A stretch of DNA of 64,000 nt, taken from positions 54,408,748 to 54,472,747 of the forward strand of contig CM039132.1 in NCBI GenBank assembly GCA_022036555.1. Reading direction: 5' to 3'. Positions 34,500 to 46,034 of the stretch are shown one piece after another. Below the pieces are notes generated by a model. That model had not been told where the DNA came from. It did not search any database and saw only the letters and a program-made list of their open reading frames with translations. Position 1 is the first letter of the stretch; each line of letters opens with the position of its first letter. The position numbers and the translations under genes are program-made. The stretch comes from Microstegium vimineum (lineage: Eukaryota > Streptophyta > Magnoliopsida > Poales > Poaceae).

Positions 34500-35103
34500 T
34501 CTATGAAATTAAAGGCCAAGCATTTATGATTAATATGAGAATTTCGTGAATTTATATATTTTTTTCTAACGCATATATATCGAGGATTATATTAACGCTC
34601 CATTGGATTCTCTAATTAGTAATGCTACTATAAGATAAGATTTCAAGCAGAGCACAAATATTGCATGCCATCTTTGGCTTTATCATTGTAATTGTCCTTT
34701 TCAGCTAAATTTCATGCAGTAGACTTCAAGTGTACAACATACAAGTTAGTATTCAACTATCTGTGACAGATGTCAGGTGGTCAAATCTACTCCCTCCATT
34801 TCGAATTATAGGAGGTTTATCTATGTCTAGTCTTAGATATATAGTGTAAAACCAATTTATCTAGATTTAGAAAAGTAATATAGTGTAAAAACAATGTATC
34901 TAGATTTTTTTTTAAAAAAATTCTATAATTTAGAATGAAGGAACTATAAATTTTGAACTGTTGCGTTACTTAAAGCAACAGTTCAACCAATCGTATAAAA
35001 AATTGACAGATTTAGCACTAAAAAAATCTCATTGAGAGTAGCAAACATCTTTAAATAATTTTGACGACATCAATATAATGGAGAGAGATCCCACACGGGC
35101 GTG
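34500..35103. other. Intergenic with a Stowaway MITE
   Basis: No gene. A Stowaway MITE lies at 34,791-34,944 and the F-box gene's 3' UTR should lie at the right end. Confidence 0.5.
34791..34944. mobile_element. Stowaway-type MITE
   Basis: Left end CTCCCTCCATTTCGAATTAT and right end ATAATTTAGAATGAAGGAAC are inverted repeats, with TA at 34,789-34,790 and 34,945-34,946. Internal TGTCTAGTCTTAGATATATAGT-like repeats are typical of the family. Confidence 0.8.
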
Positions 35104-36480
35104 CTAGTGATGAGAAGCAACCGAGGCCAGAAGCGCTGCCCGATCCATCTCATAACCATACATTCTTCTGCAGCACGTATGATTGCTAACACCATCAGCC
35201 AGCTTCTCCAGTGATCTCGTCGCAACGTTCAACGCGTAGACGACACTTGTTCTGCTCGTCTCCTCCACGGTGAAGATGAGCGTGCCACTCTTCTCACCGA
35301 ACCACCACGGCTTCATGCGGGTTGTCCACGTCACTTTGATCTCGGGTAAATCGATGTTGAAGTCCTCGTCGTCGTCACTTCTTCCATCACCGACGACGCC
35401 ATTGTGAAACAGTGAGGTTCTGAAGGAAACTGCGGGGAACCGGCCTCCGACATACACTATGTCCACAATATTCAACCTCCCATCCGCCGTCACGCCCAGC
35501 ACGTACTCGTCCAGCTTACAGCCCGTTCGCCTGTACATGTAGTATGGCACCGAGCACACGTCCATGGTCGTCGCCGCCGCAGTGCTGCCGAGCCGAACGC
35601 CGAACGCGTCACGAGGCATGAACCAGTAGGCGACGCCGTGGAGCACGACGGCCGGGCCTAGCTGACGGAGCACGCGGCCGCTGATCTTGGCACCGGGCTT
35701 CTTGCATTCGAGACCCCAGCTGCAGGTGTCCGAGGAGTAGGACCGTAGCGCTGTGAAGCCTCGGCGACCGTAGACGAGGAGTAGGCGGAAGAAGCCCGGC
35801 AAGCAGAGCGGCACGTCGAGGTCATCGTCGCCGGTGAGTATCGCGCATGCGTAGTCGTCGCCGGGGAATTCCTTGCCGGAGAGGGTTGGGAGCATGGCCA
35901 CGTCCCCGGTCATGGGGTTCCACACGCAGAGGGTCAGGCCGTTGCCGCGCTCGAGCTGGAGGACGACGCGGCCGTTGCGGGACGCCACAGGGCGGGCGTC
36001 GTCGAACGAGGCAGCGCCCACGCTGCCGGTGAACGGCCCCACGAGCCGTGACGCGAATGCCGTCGGGAGGAAGCGCAGCTGGGCCGCTCTTCCCCCACGA
36101 GCGCAGCGGAGGCGGCGGCCTGCGTCGTCCTTCTCATGGTGCTGCTGGAGGAAGACGCCAATGGCGAGGTGGGGTTGGAATCCACCGGGCGGTGGTGGAA
36201 GGGCACGGGAGATGGGGGCGGCGCGCGTGGTCACTACGCGGCCCCAGCGGCGGCACGTCGCGGCACAGCGCGCGACGTCGGTCAAGCCCGAGACACGGGA
36301 GAAGATCCCAAAGAGCACGTCGTCGGGCAGAGTGGTTGCAGATGGCGGCGCGCCGCCACTGACGTCGGATTCGACGGGGAGACGGCGGCGGCGGCGGCGG
36401 CGGCGGCGGTACGACAGCCAACCGTCGGGGTACGGACTTTCGGTGGGATCTGCGTGGCGGGCTCGGCGCACGGGCGGCAT
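35104..36480 (-). CDS. F-box protein, substrate adaptor of SCF ubiquitin ligase
   Basis: Single-exon gene of 458 aa, starting at the ATG at 36,480; the longer frame upstream begins with a GTG and is less likely. Residues ~49-88 form the F-box (TTLPDDVLFGIFSRVSGLTDVARCA...), which would bind SKP1. The remainder resembles grass F-box-associated proteins, with VCSVPYYMYRRTG and LYALNVATRSLEKL-like strands predicted to form a beta-propeller-like substrate domain. The N-terminus carries a run of nine or ten Arg (residues ~25-34), encoded by a (CGG)n tract, that might act as a nuclear signal or be a repeat expansion. No frameshift or stop. Substrate unknown; this family expanded greatly in grasses and many members are lineage-specific. 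Confidence 0.85.
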   Translation of the reverse strand: MPPVRRARHADPTESPYPDGWLSYRRRRRRRRRLPVESDVSGGAPPSATTLPDDVLFGIFSRVSGLTDVARCAATCRRWGRVVTTRAAPISRALPPPPGGFQPHLAIGVFLQQHHEKDDAGRRLRCARGGRAAQLRFLPTAFASRLVGPFTGSVGAASFDDARPVASRNGRVVLQLERGNGLTLCVWNPMTGDVAMLPTLSGKEFPGDDYACAILTGDDDLDVPLCLPGFFRLLLVYGRRGFTALRSYSSDTCSWGLECKKPGAKISGRVLRQLGPAVVLHGVAYWFMPRDAFGVRLGSTAAATTMDVCSVPYYMYRRTGCKLDEYVLGVTADGRLNIVDIVYVGGRFPAVSFRTSLFHNGVVGDGRSDDDEDFNIDLPEIKVTWTTRMKPWWFGEKSGTLIFTVEETSRTSVVYALNVATRSLEKLADGVSNHTCCRRMYGYEMDRAALLASVASHH

Positions 36481-36580
36481 CACGCCGGGCACCGGAGAGA
36501 TGGACGGATCGGATCAACGAACGAAGGGCACAACACCGGCTAGGAAATTAACGTGTATGTATGCGCTCGACGACTCTTGG

Positions 36581-36589
36581 ATTTATAGG
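36581..36589 (-). promoter_or_regulatory. TATA box of the F-box gene
   Basis: CTATAAATC on the minus strand, about 100 bp upstream of the chosen ATG, which supports that start. Confidence 0.6.
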
Positions 36590-36684
36590 ATTTTCTGACC
36601 AGATCTGACTCTTTCTTAGCCATAACGGATCCGGATTTGCCTGCAAACTCGACTCTGTTCGGGCACGACTCACATGACACGGTC

Positions 36685-36862
36685 AAGCAAGCTAGAGCCA
36701 GCTTTTAGTTAAAGGCTAGGCTCATACTCTAAGTTAATCTTTCTAATAATATATACTAGCTTTTTAGTAATGACTATGATTGAATCCATATAACATTCTC
36801 ATACAATCTTAAAATATGTCTATGAGCCTAGCCTTTAACTAAAAGCTAGCTTTTCTCTCTTT
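36685..36862. mobile_element. MITE with near-perfect terminal inverted repeats
   Basis: The arm CAGCTTTTAGTTAAAGGCTA-GGCTCATA at about 36,697 is repeated inverted (TATGAGCC-TAGCCTTTAACTAAAAGC) ending about 36,855. Spacer of about 100 bp, AT-rich. Superfamily not assigned. It lies upstream of the F-box gene. Confidence 0.75.
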
Positions 36863-37483
36863 TATTAAAATATAAAAAAATGCTTAGAACTAATTTAAGA
36901 GCTAACTATTGCGGGTGCTCTAAGAGCAACGGTTTGTTGGCTTTATGGATCTTTGCAGTCTTCTCTCAGTTCACTCATATAATTGTTAACCCACTTTCAC
37001 ACAGTCAGTACATGTTCCACTTGTCTATGTCCCAAAGTTTTCTAGGTTCTTGTTAAAGATGGCAATGGGTCAGGTTTGGAGCGGGTGCAACATCCGTAGA
37101 CCCGCCCCCGAAACCTGCCAAAAAAACCTGCACCCGCACTCGACCCCGATTTGGGTGAAAATCCGCCCCCGCCCCCGAACCCGATGGGGACCCGAAACCC
37201 GAGTTATAACAACACAATAACATGACAAAGTTAATTTATTAATTGTATATAAGTACAATCAACCATTCAAATAGCAACCTAAATACAAGATCAATATTCA
37301 ATAACCTATAATTTAATCTTAATAGTTAGCCACAATAAGGTTAATGCAATACTTTGTACATAAGTTTGTAATATTTCGGGTCCCCGCGGAAAACCCGCGG
37401 GTCTAATACCAAACTCCGCCCCCGCCCGCACAAGTTCGGGTCCCCGAACCCGTAGACCCGCGGGGGAAATGTAGACCCGCACC

Positions 37484-39817
37484 CGTGTAGGGTCGAGATG
37501 GCAGACTAGATGGGGTGAATAGTCTTTTCTAAAACTTAAACATTCCGGCTAACCGAATCAAATGCGGAATTAAAATTATCGATCTAGCCAAGACTACACC
37601 CCTCTAACTATAACTCTAGCACCTAGCAAAGTATGTCTATTATGCTAACTAAGGTGCCAAGCTAGGAAGGCTCACCTAAACAAGTCTAGGTTGCAAGGTC
37701 AAACAAACCTAAGCAACTAGTACTCTAAGAAAACCGGGAGCTCCTATACATAATAGTAAGCAAAGCACAAAGCACTTATGCTCACTAGCAATGCTCTCTA
37801 GCAAGACTATACAAGTCAACTAGAGAGCTCAACTTACTTAGCTACACAAACTAAGCAATGTGACTAACAAGGCTACACAAGTCAATTAGCCAAAGAGCTA
37901 CTTCTATGCTACACAAGCTAGAAGGCAACTAGTTAAGCTACACAAGCTAACTAGTTACAAGAGCAACAACTAACCACTAGCTCAAGTATGAATAAGTAAA
38001 TACAAGCTAGTGATTTGGAGAATGCAAACCACCGAGAAGATGTACAAGGTTGACATAGTGATTTTTCTCCCGAGGTTCACTTGGTCGCCACCAAACTAGT
38101 CCCCGTTGTGTCGACCACTCACTTGGTGATTCAGTGGCTAATAGGCGTTCACAAACCTAGCCCACTCACTCGGGCGCCGGAAGAATCTACCCACAAGTGA
38201 GGGTAGCTCAATGACACGCTCAACTAGAGTTGCTCTTCACGATCTCCCACGGGGCGAGCACAATACCCCTCACAAAGCACTTCTTCGGAGCGCCGCGCAA
38301 TCTTCTTGCAGGCTTCGACGGAGCCACAACCACCAAACCTTCTAGGAGGTGGCAACCTCCAAGAGTAACAAGCACCACCGGCTTGCAACACGATCACCTA
38401 GTGCCACTCGATACAAACTCGCAATGCAACACACTAGAATCGTTCTCTCACACAATCAAATGATCACTATCAAGTGTATGTGAGTTAGAGGGCTCCCAAG
38501 CACACCAACACAAGCCACAAAGGCCCTAGGGTGCTCAGCAACAAGCCTTGGGAAGCCACCAAGTCTACTTATAGAGGGAGGGGAAAAACTAGCTGTTTCC
38601 CACCCTCTGCGCATGTCCGGACGCTCCCAACACTTGGGTCCGGACCATTGCCCATGCGTCCGGACCACCTAGCCGTTTGAATCGAGCCGTTGGCGCGCTT
38701 TTCTCAGCAGAAAATAGCCTCTGGACACTAGCTACAGTAGTGGTCCGGACCAATACACCGAGCGTCTGGACTCTACACAGAGAGCTCTCGAGAGTAGATT
38801 TTACTCCGGATGTTGTCCGGATCAACATCTCCGGACGCTAGTTAGTTTCCGGACCTCACAGAGCATCCAAAAGAGCATTTTTAGACCTCCGGACGCAGGT
38901 CCGGACGCTACGGTCCGGACTGCTACAGTGCGTCCGGACCAGCACAGACCGCATGGAAACGTCCGTATCTCTTAGCTCCGAACTCTGATTTCGATGATCT
39001 TGGACTTTTTGGAAAGCTAACTCAGAGGCCTACACATCCCTCAAGTCCATTTGATCCATATCACAATGAATCAAAGCAGTATTCCAATCCAAGAGACATC
39101 CTAGTGTTAGGAGCATACCGAAAAACATTTTTCTCTTTTCCGAGTTGATCCAATTCAACTCCAACACCTTCTCCTTTGTAAATGTTCCAACACCATCAAG
39201 TGTACATCACCATGTGCATGTGTGTTAGCATTTTCACAATCATTTTCAAAGGATTTTCCCTTGCTCTCACCACACCACTCGATCCTAATGCATCGCAATG
39301 TTAGATCGCTCAAGTGACATTAGATAACCGATATGCAAACAAGTTTGCTCCTCTTGATAGTACGGCTATCTATCCTAAACCCGGTCATAAAATTCTCTAC
39401 ACACCTATGACCGGTGAAATGAAATGCCATATGGTTATACCTTTGCCTTGCGCATTCCACTTCATCTCCTTCTCCAATGTTGATGCAACACATGCACCAA
39501 CCTATCACCAAATGATATGATCCACTCCATATCATCACATGACCGTATTGGTTCATCGATCTTGACCTCACTTGCTCTTCACCGTTGCGTTGGTCCATCG
39601 GCGCCAAGCATCACTCGCTTGCCTTTCACACTTGCAACCGGTCCATCAAGCCAAGCCTCATCTTGATCTTCTCCATCTTGATTACATGACTCCATGTCAT
39701 GTCTCATGTGCAATAAGCTCCTTCATCACACAATCACATGTGAACTAATCTCCTGTGTATATATCACTTAAACACATATTAGTTCTCCTAGGTTGTCACT
39801 CAATTACCAAAATCACA
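37484..39817 (-). mobile_element. Copia LTR (probable solo LTR) nested in the hAT element
   Basis: Reverse orientation: the left end includes GACTAGATGGGGTGAATAG, the inverse of the CACCCC-rich 3' end of SIRE-type LTRs. The right end reads CACTCAATTACCAAAATCACA, the inverse of a typical LTR start. There are no coding domains, PBS or PPT. Boundaries are approximate and a clean target duplication was not found (TAGG occurs on both sides). Confidence 0.65.
38600..38945. repeat. Cluster of TCCGGAC palindromic motifs in the LTR
   Basis: About a dozen CCGGA-centred motifs (mostly GTCCGGAC, itself palindromic) lie within 350 bp of the LTR. Confidence 0.8.
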
Positions 39818-39896
39818 TAGGAACTCTCAACCCGTCGGGTCCAAAACCCGCTGGGACCTGCCCCGAACCCGACCCGCTGCCATCTTTAGTTCTTGT

Positions 39897-40546
39897 GCCC
39901 AAACCGACTGTAAGCTTATAGTCCGCTTCTTCTCTCTCCTCCATTCTCTCCTCCATCTCACCATTTATCCAGCTTCCAACTTGTTATTATACTAAGCATC
40001 TCCAAGAAAACCCTATAATCCTTACCAATTATTTTTTTAAAAAAGAAAACAATATATCTCCAATAACTTCCAAAATTAGTTCCTAATCTTTGGGCACTTG
40101 GTAAAAAACTTCTTTGTAAAGTTGCATGGATTCCAGTCGTGTGTATTGGGCTTCCATGGTTCCCCTCCGCCTTCACGTCCGCTATAATTTGTCACGACTG
40201 GTTTTAATTCGTGCCAAAGCTCATTGTCCGTGGGACAATGACCTTCAGTGCTCGTCATTGTCACTCTTAGGAGCAGTGGCGACGAGAGCACCCGGTTGGC
40301 GACGGGAGGCCGGAGCGCTGTGGGGGAGTTGGCGATGACTCAAAACATGGGGACGAGGCCAGTGACGTCGTGAAGAATCTCCACCACGTGGCGTACGTCT
40401 CCGTGCTCCCATGTGAGGAGGCGGGTGCTTGTTCGCGTAGGACACAAATACCTCCAAGACGCCCCTGCCTTTCTCATGACCGAAACCAGAAGAAGACAAG
40501 GAGGTGGGGCGGTAGTTGATCCAGGCATTGACGGTCCTCCCCCCGG
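39897..40546. other. Intergenic, no gene recognised
   Basis: Short overlapping ORFs of low-complexity composition at 40,245-40,530, without recognisable domains. Could be an eroded gene fragment; nothing can be assigned. Confidence 0.45.
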
Positions 40547-40830
40547 TGAAAGCCCAAGTTTAGTTTTGGATAATTGATTAAAACTATGGGACTAACCCTA
40601 TATCTAAGTGTATAGATAAGCTAGGGTGATCCAACTCAAGTGATGGAGCTAGACAAGTGATCATGATGGTGGTGGTGACTACAAGTGTTAATCAAGTGGT
40701 CCACAAATGAAAAGAAGAAAGAGAAAAACAAAAATGGACTCAAGGCAAAGGTATAAATATATAAACCATTTTGGTTTAGTGATCAAGACATTATAGAGAG
40801 TGTGATAACATTTAGAATTGATAGCCTTAC
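40547..40830 (+). mobile_element. Truncated 5' end of a SIRE-type Copia LTR
   Basis: Starts TGAAAGCCCAAGTTTAG and proceeds through AAGAAGAAAGAGAAAAACAA and GGTATAAATATATAAACC (promoter) to GATAGCC, as in Maximus-type LTRs. It stops abruptly at the Gypsy LTR at 40,831, leaving under 300 bp. Confidence 0.65.
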
Positions 40831-42453
40831 TGTTGAAGCCAAAAATGGGGCTTTCGGTGTCAGCACTGCGTAAGGCCTGCGGAGACCGTGCAGCAGCAGA
40901 GCTTGATCTCCTAAACCTCTTAAGCGGCTTAGGCCACTTCAATGATTGATTCTAGGCGTGCCAGTCAATTTGACCTACAAGTGACAAGGAGATGAAACGT
41001 CAAATTATGGAACCTGCCGGTTGTTGTCAGACAGTTCCATGAGTGTGCGACTCTCATATAGCCGATGAATGTAGGAGACTGACTAAAGAGCCAGGTCCGA
41101 ACAAGATTAGACATAACAGTGGTGTATAAACGGCTGTCATAAGATATTAAGTGCAAGGTACATGCATGGTTAGCCGATCATATAATGAGATTAAAGTAAA
41201 GATGCGATATGTGTGACATCATCGTCATCGAACTACCAAATCTACTAAGCATACTGGATAAAGATTAACCATCAACAGAGGTGTTTTCTCATGCAGCCAT
41301 GATGACAATTAACCCAATAACCTGACCAATCTACTAGCATTGGGGTGTTTCCATACAGCCCCAAAAGTAAACGAACCATGCCACGTCCAGTATACTCAAT
41401 AGATCTAAAAGATTGCGATGACAAAGCACATATATCGTATGAGTGAAGCATAACCAGATCGATTACGTTAGCCGATGTGGGATCCATGAGGCTTGAACAA
41501 GATCCATGCACTCAGCCCCAGATGGATCTAAGTCTGGGCAGACATAACCCAACACACATGGCAGTGGGGTCCAGTAGATGCAGCCGTACCACGTATGTTG
41601 AACTAGATCCAACCACACTCAAACCAATCTAATGACCGAACACATGTCTCGAACCTGCAACATGTAACAACCACAACTAATGAATTAGCCAATATGATCT
41701 TAGATCTATCGCCTCTCTGAATGTAAAGTTGAATGCAATAGAGGCAATAGATTTAGATGGAAAATAAAGCACGAGCCAATCCATTAGATGAGATTGGGCA
41801 TGATATTGTAGCAATAGATTAAACAAAGCATAACAGACAATATTGATAACTTGATGAATCTATTAGACCGCCAATCGAATAGAGCCGATAACTAGCTTGA
41901 AGCCACAATTCATGTGATATTGAAGCAATGCAGCCCCATGAACAATAGATTCAAACCGATAACTAGCTCATATCGAGCTTGCACGAGTTACACAATATAG
42001 CTGTACAAACGAGACATAAACCAAGGCTAGACTTACAAGCAAAACTGGAGGTCGATCTAGTCGATGCAGCCCAATCCGTCGAAGGTTCACCGAAATCTAC
42101 TCTACTCCTACTCCTAGGGATGGCCGAAGGCCGGAAACTAAGAACTAAGATGTGTATTTGATTGATTGGATGTCCTTCTCATTTCCTAACCCTTGCTATT
42201 TATAGACCATAGCATATACCCTAATCGGCCGTCACGCAAGTCCTAATCATAAGGAAACAAAACCTTGACTTGGGCCTCAATTTACTCTGTCGCCGGAATT
42301 GTCGCGGATGTGCTGTTGAAGTCGGCCGAAAGATCTTTCCTTGATCCCTTATTTCCTTAGTCGATCTCTCGGGTCCATCTTGGATGCTTCCACCAAAGTC
42401 CTGCCAGGGGCCCATAATCGCACGTCTGACCGTGCCAAAATACGGTGTTAACA
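40831..42453 (-). repeat. 3' LTR of the 40.8-47.4 kb Gypsy element
   Basis: Begins TGTTGAAGCC, ends GGTGTTAACA. It holds a TATAAATAG promoter motif on the minus strand near 42,200 and is followed inward by the PPT. Confidence 0.8.
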
Positions 42454-42472
42454 CATGCCCCCCAATTTTGGG
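42454..42472 (-). other. Polypurine tract
   Basis: CCCAAAATTGGGGGGCATG on the minus strand, immediately before the 3' LTR. Confidence 0.8.
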
Positions 42473-42647
42473 ATAAACTTGCTTTATTCCAAAATTCCTT
42501 CAGAAATCCCAAGAGTTGCACCAACAGTTGGCTCGCTTTCTCAAAATATCTCTACACTGTTTGGAACCGAAACAACCGACTCCTCCACTTCTGCTAACTC
42601 CACGCCATAACGAGTCCTTGAACCGACTCTTTGTCCCTGCGGAGGAT

Positions 42648-43620
42648 TTATATAATGCTATATGCCCCCTCCCCTGGCTTCGATACTCAGTCATAGCCAT
42701 CTCATACTGTAGACCTCCGGAGTCTCCAAGATTCATCAAGAAAACCCCGATGGCTGGAGGTGACAGTCGCGGGAAACACCCGGCAGATGGTCTCCCGGAG
42801 GGTGCCCCTATGCGCCAGCGCCTTCTCCGGTTGCGGTAAGTTTGATCAGCAGCCTTTTCCCTTTGGAATGTCCTTCACCTGAAGCTTTCAATCTCTCCAA
42901 TATGGTCACCAATGGCAGTGTTCGTCGCATTGACTTCGCAACCGGCAACCCCCTTCCTCTCCCTGATCCTGCGGGGGTTAATCTTCCCTAAGCTCCGCCG
43001 TCTCCGTCCAACTCCGACTCAAGTATCATGGAAGAGGAACGTCGCCACAATCGGGAGATTCGCGGACTCCTCTTAGAAGCCACCAAAGAAGAGAACCATC
43101 TTAAAATGGTGGTTGAGGCTCAATAAGTGGCCTTGAATGCCACCGGGGACGAACTCATCGAGGTGAGGAATCGGCTATCTGCAACCGATAACGTGGTGGA
43201 AAGTAAGACACCTTTTCCCTGGTTATCCATTCCAGATCCTTTATGCTTTTTGTAGCGTCTTTACCCCTTTCCGGTCTCCATAGTGCTAATAGCGCAGTTG
43301 GAGGACTTGCGCCAGATTGCCGCCATCGTCGCCGACATTGTCAATGCCAGGGTGAGGCCTTGGGACATCACCTCCAGGACGTTCGACATCGGCTCAGGAG
43401 GTGGCCCTTCATGGTGTTCGCCACGGCGCCGTTGTGTCCCTTTCCACTGCTGAGGCCACCTCCGACATCAACCTCTAGGACATAGAGCATGGGTTCCCAG
43501 GAAACGACGACCCTGAAGACTATGAAGACATTCAGGAAGCCTTCCGGGAACATGGCAAAGTGATAGCCGGTGTTACCCACGCCGAGGACATCATTAATAA
43601 CGTGTTCCTCAACGATTAGT
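42648..43620 (+). pseudogene. Antisense ORF relic of the Gypsy element
   Basis: Plus-strand gene-like region antisense to the element. It has TTTATATAAT at 42,648-42,656, a candidate ATG at 42,750 (MAGGDSRGKHPADG), a donor GTAAGT near 42,835, then coiled-coil-like pieces (MEEERRHNREIRGLLLEATKEE... and EDLRQIAAIVADIVNAR) broken by stops and by another possible intron around 43,205-43,300. No known catalytic domain. Tat-lineage elements are known to carry extra ORFs in this position between pol and 3' LTR, some antisense. Confidence 0.6.
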
Positions 43621-43915
43621 TTGTAATAGGTTCATTACTAATAGAGGGGATCTTCAAACTTCAGTGTGTATGCTTCTGCTTCATCAGAGCTTCTCGCCTC
43701 ATCAATACCCCTATTATCCCCCTTTCCATTCTTTCTAGAGGCGATACACACTGTATCGGCTATTAATGACCCTGAACACAGCCAGGCCGACTGTTCTTGT
43801 GCTGAAGACGATATGCATCACATCGGCTACCCGATACAATCAATTATAACATATCGACCCATACGCTGGGGTAGTATTTCTTGAAGTATTTCCCATTCAG
43901 TGCTCTGGAGTACTC

Positions 43916-44390
43916 TTATCCCTCCAGGGTTTCATAGAAGTACGCGTTACCCGGAGCACCCCTCGTAATCCGATGAGGACCTTCCCAGTTTGGTGACCAT
44001 TTGCCGTATTTATTGTCTTTAGTTCTGATGGGAAAAATTACCTTCCAAACCAAGTCTCCTTGATTGAACCTTTTCTCTCTGACTTTCTGATTATAGTATT
44101 TGGCGACCCTGAGTTTATTGGCTTCAATATTCTCCAAGGCCCTCAATCGATGCAGGCTCAGATGGTTAAGGTTGTCCATCATGAGGTTCCTATAATCGTC
44201 GGCCTCCAAATTGCCCTGCTGCATGATTCTCCGAGACCCGACACTTATCTCCCATGGCAGTACAACCTCCTGCCCGTAAACCAGCTCGTAAGGTGAACAT
44301 TTAGTCGACCCATGACAAGCCATCCTGTAGGACCACAGAGTTTCCACAAGTACCAGATGCCACCGCTTAGGATACTCCATAACCGCAAAA
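43916..44390 (-). pseudogene. Gypsy integrase C-terminal part
   Basis: Minus-strand frame with SYRMACHGSTKCSPYELVYGQE and RVAKYYNQKVREKRFNQGDLVWK, ending WSPNWEGPHRITRGAPGNAY. This matches the integrase catalytic-domain end and C-terminal domain of Ty3/Gypsy elements. It directly abuts gag-derived sequence at about 44,390; protease, RT, RNase H and the start of integrase are gone. Confidence 0.9.
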
Positions 44391-45888
44391 CTTTTTTATC
44401 TCTCATCCCTTCAGGGCACAGCATGGGGTGCCTTTCCGGCAACTTGATACGCCCCTCTTTGAGCAACATCTCGAACAACTTGTCTGACTTGGAGACATCA
44501 AAGTCGTGCGTACCCTTCTGCTGTCTCAACCAGCGTTGACTGACCTGAGTTGGTTCTTTCCCCCAGACCAATTCGGCTACGGCTATTTCATCTTCATCAT
44601 CGTACTCTGCTGCTTCTTCCAGGAAACTTTGATACGTCTCATTAGCCACATCACCTTTCTGGAAACGGTTGTCTCTTCTGAACCCTTGAGCCTGATTGCT
44701 CATCATGGCTAATCGCTATGACAGCTGACCAAGGTCATCGAAGTCCATGCCAAACAGCTTCTCCTTGACATTCGGTTGCATGCCCGCTATTGCCATCCCT
44801 GGCAACTGGTCATCTGGCAGGTTTAAGGAATAGCAGAGGTTTTTAGTCTCCCTGAACCTGCGGAGATACTCCTGAGGTGTTTCATTGGCTCTTTGCTTCA
44901 AGCTCATAAGGTCAACTAGTTTCTTCTCATTAGTGCCTATAAAGAAATATGAATGGAACTTCTGCTCCAATTCTGCCCATGTACCAATGGAATTAGCCGG
45001 CAGAGACGTGAACCACGTGAAAGCCGGCCCTGTCAGAGACAACGGGAAATACCGAATCCTCCAAACTTCATCAGCGGACGCCTCTCCAAGCTACATTAAG
45101 TATCAGCTGATGTGTTCTATGGTGCTAGTATCATCTTGACCAGAAAACTTGGTCAGGTCTGTGGGAGGTTTTACTCTCGGAGGGAGTGCAACTCGGTTAT
45201 ACCACTCTGGATAAGGGGACTTGTATGCATAGGACTGACCCTTTGGCTTTAGGCCAAACTGATTCTGCATCATATCCGCCATCCTGTTCATGATAAGGTC
45301 AATATTCGAGTTTAGAGCTCCATGTGTCTGCCCTTCAAAAGCCAAACCTGCAGAGTTCTTATACCCTGGATTCGGGAAAGAGTCAATAGCATTGTAATCG
45401 GCAAATTCTTGATATCCGTCTCCATACATACTTTTCTGCAACCTGTTCGCAACAGGAGACACCTTGAAAGCCGATTGTGGGACGTTCCCCGTTGCACCGA
45501 ACGTGAGTTGGCCATAAGTCATGAGGTGTTGTTGTTTCTGGTGAGGAGCCATCCCACCTTGGTTCATGACAGACGTCTCGCTATCTTCAACAAATTTTTC
45601 CTGGCGTTTCGGCATATTGAACAATGTTGGCCCTTACATTGGACCAATGGTTTCCTCAAAGCATTTATCGGCAGATGGACCGAAGGTACTGACCATGATC
45701 GAGCGAAAGGTATTCAGGAAAGTTGTATGATGATTCCTCATAGTCTCGCTCATTGCTTTGTAAACCATCTCAGTCTTCTTCCGAGCATCTTCTTCTTCAG
45801 TGTAATTAGTTTGATGATGAAGGAGAGTTCTTGGGAGTGACTGTTTCTGAAAAACCTTGTTGCTTTTGTTCTTTGAAAAAGACATCAA
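44390..45888 (-). pseudogene. Gypsy gag with four nonsense codons
   Basis: One continuous minus-strand frame interrupted by TAA near 45,636, TGA/TAG near 45,100 and TAG near 44,712. It includes the Retrotrans_gag core (FPLSLTGPAFTWFTSLPANS, KFHSYFFIGTNEKKLVDLMS) and a downstream segment ending KEGRIKLPERHPMLCPEG, after which it switches to integrase sequence in another frame. Confidence 0.9.
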
Positions 45889-46034
45889 GCATTTGTGTTG
45901 AAACTCATCACATGCTTGCTAGACAATATTCCTCAGGTCTTCCGGCAACTCATCCATAGTCACGTCTAGAACCTGACTATTGTCAATTTCAACCATCTTG
46001 AGATGTAGAGTCCCACTAGACGTGCCAAAAAGTG

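Larger units (their letters stand above)
37054..39888. mobile_element. hAT-type non-autonomous element (interrupted)
   Basis: Exact 8-bp target duplication GTTCTTGT at 37,046-37,053 and 39,889-39,896. The terminal inverted repeats are TAAAGATGGCAATGGGTC at the left and the inverse of TAAAGATGGCAGCGGGTC at the right. The arms are rich in ACCCGC/GCGGGT. No transposase. A Copia LTR-like insertion occupies most of the interior (about 37,490-39,817), so the hAT element itself is only about 0.5 kb. Confidence 0.85.

Noticed and set aside
35873..36598. Plus-strand ORF of 241 codons over the F-box gene
   Set aside because: Antisense to the F-box coding region, Arg/Pro-rich, no recognisable domain.
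40245..40528. Minus-strand short ORFs as a gene
   Set aside because: No recognisable motif, His/Arg/Pro-rich composition and no promoter or splice context.
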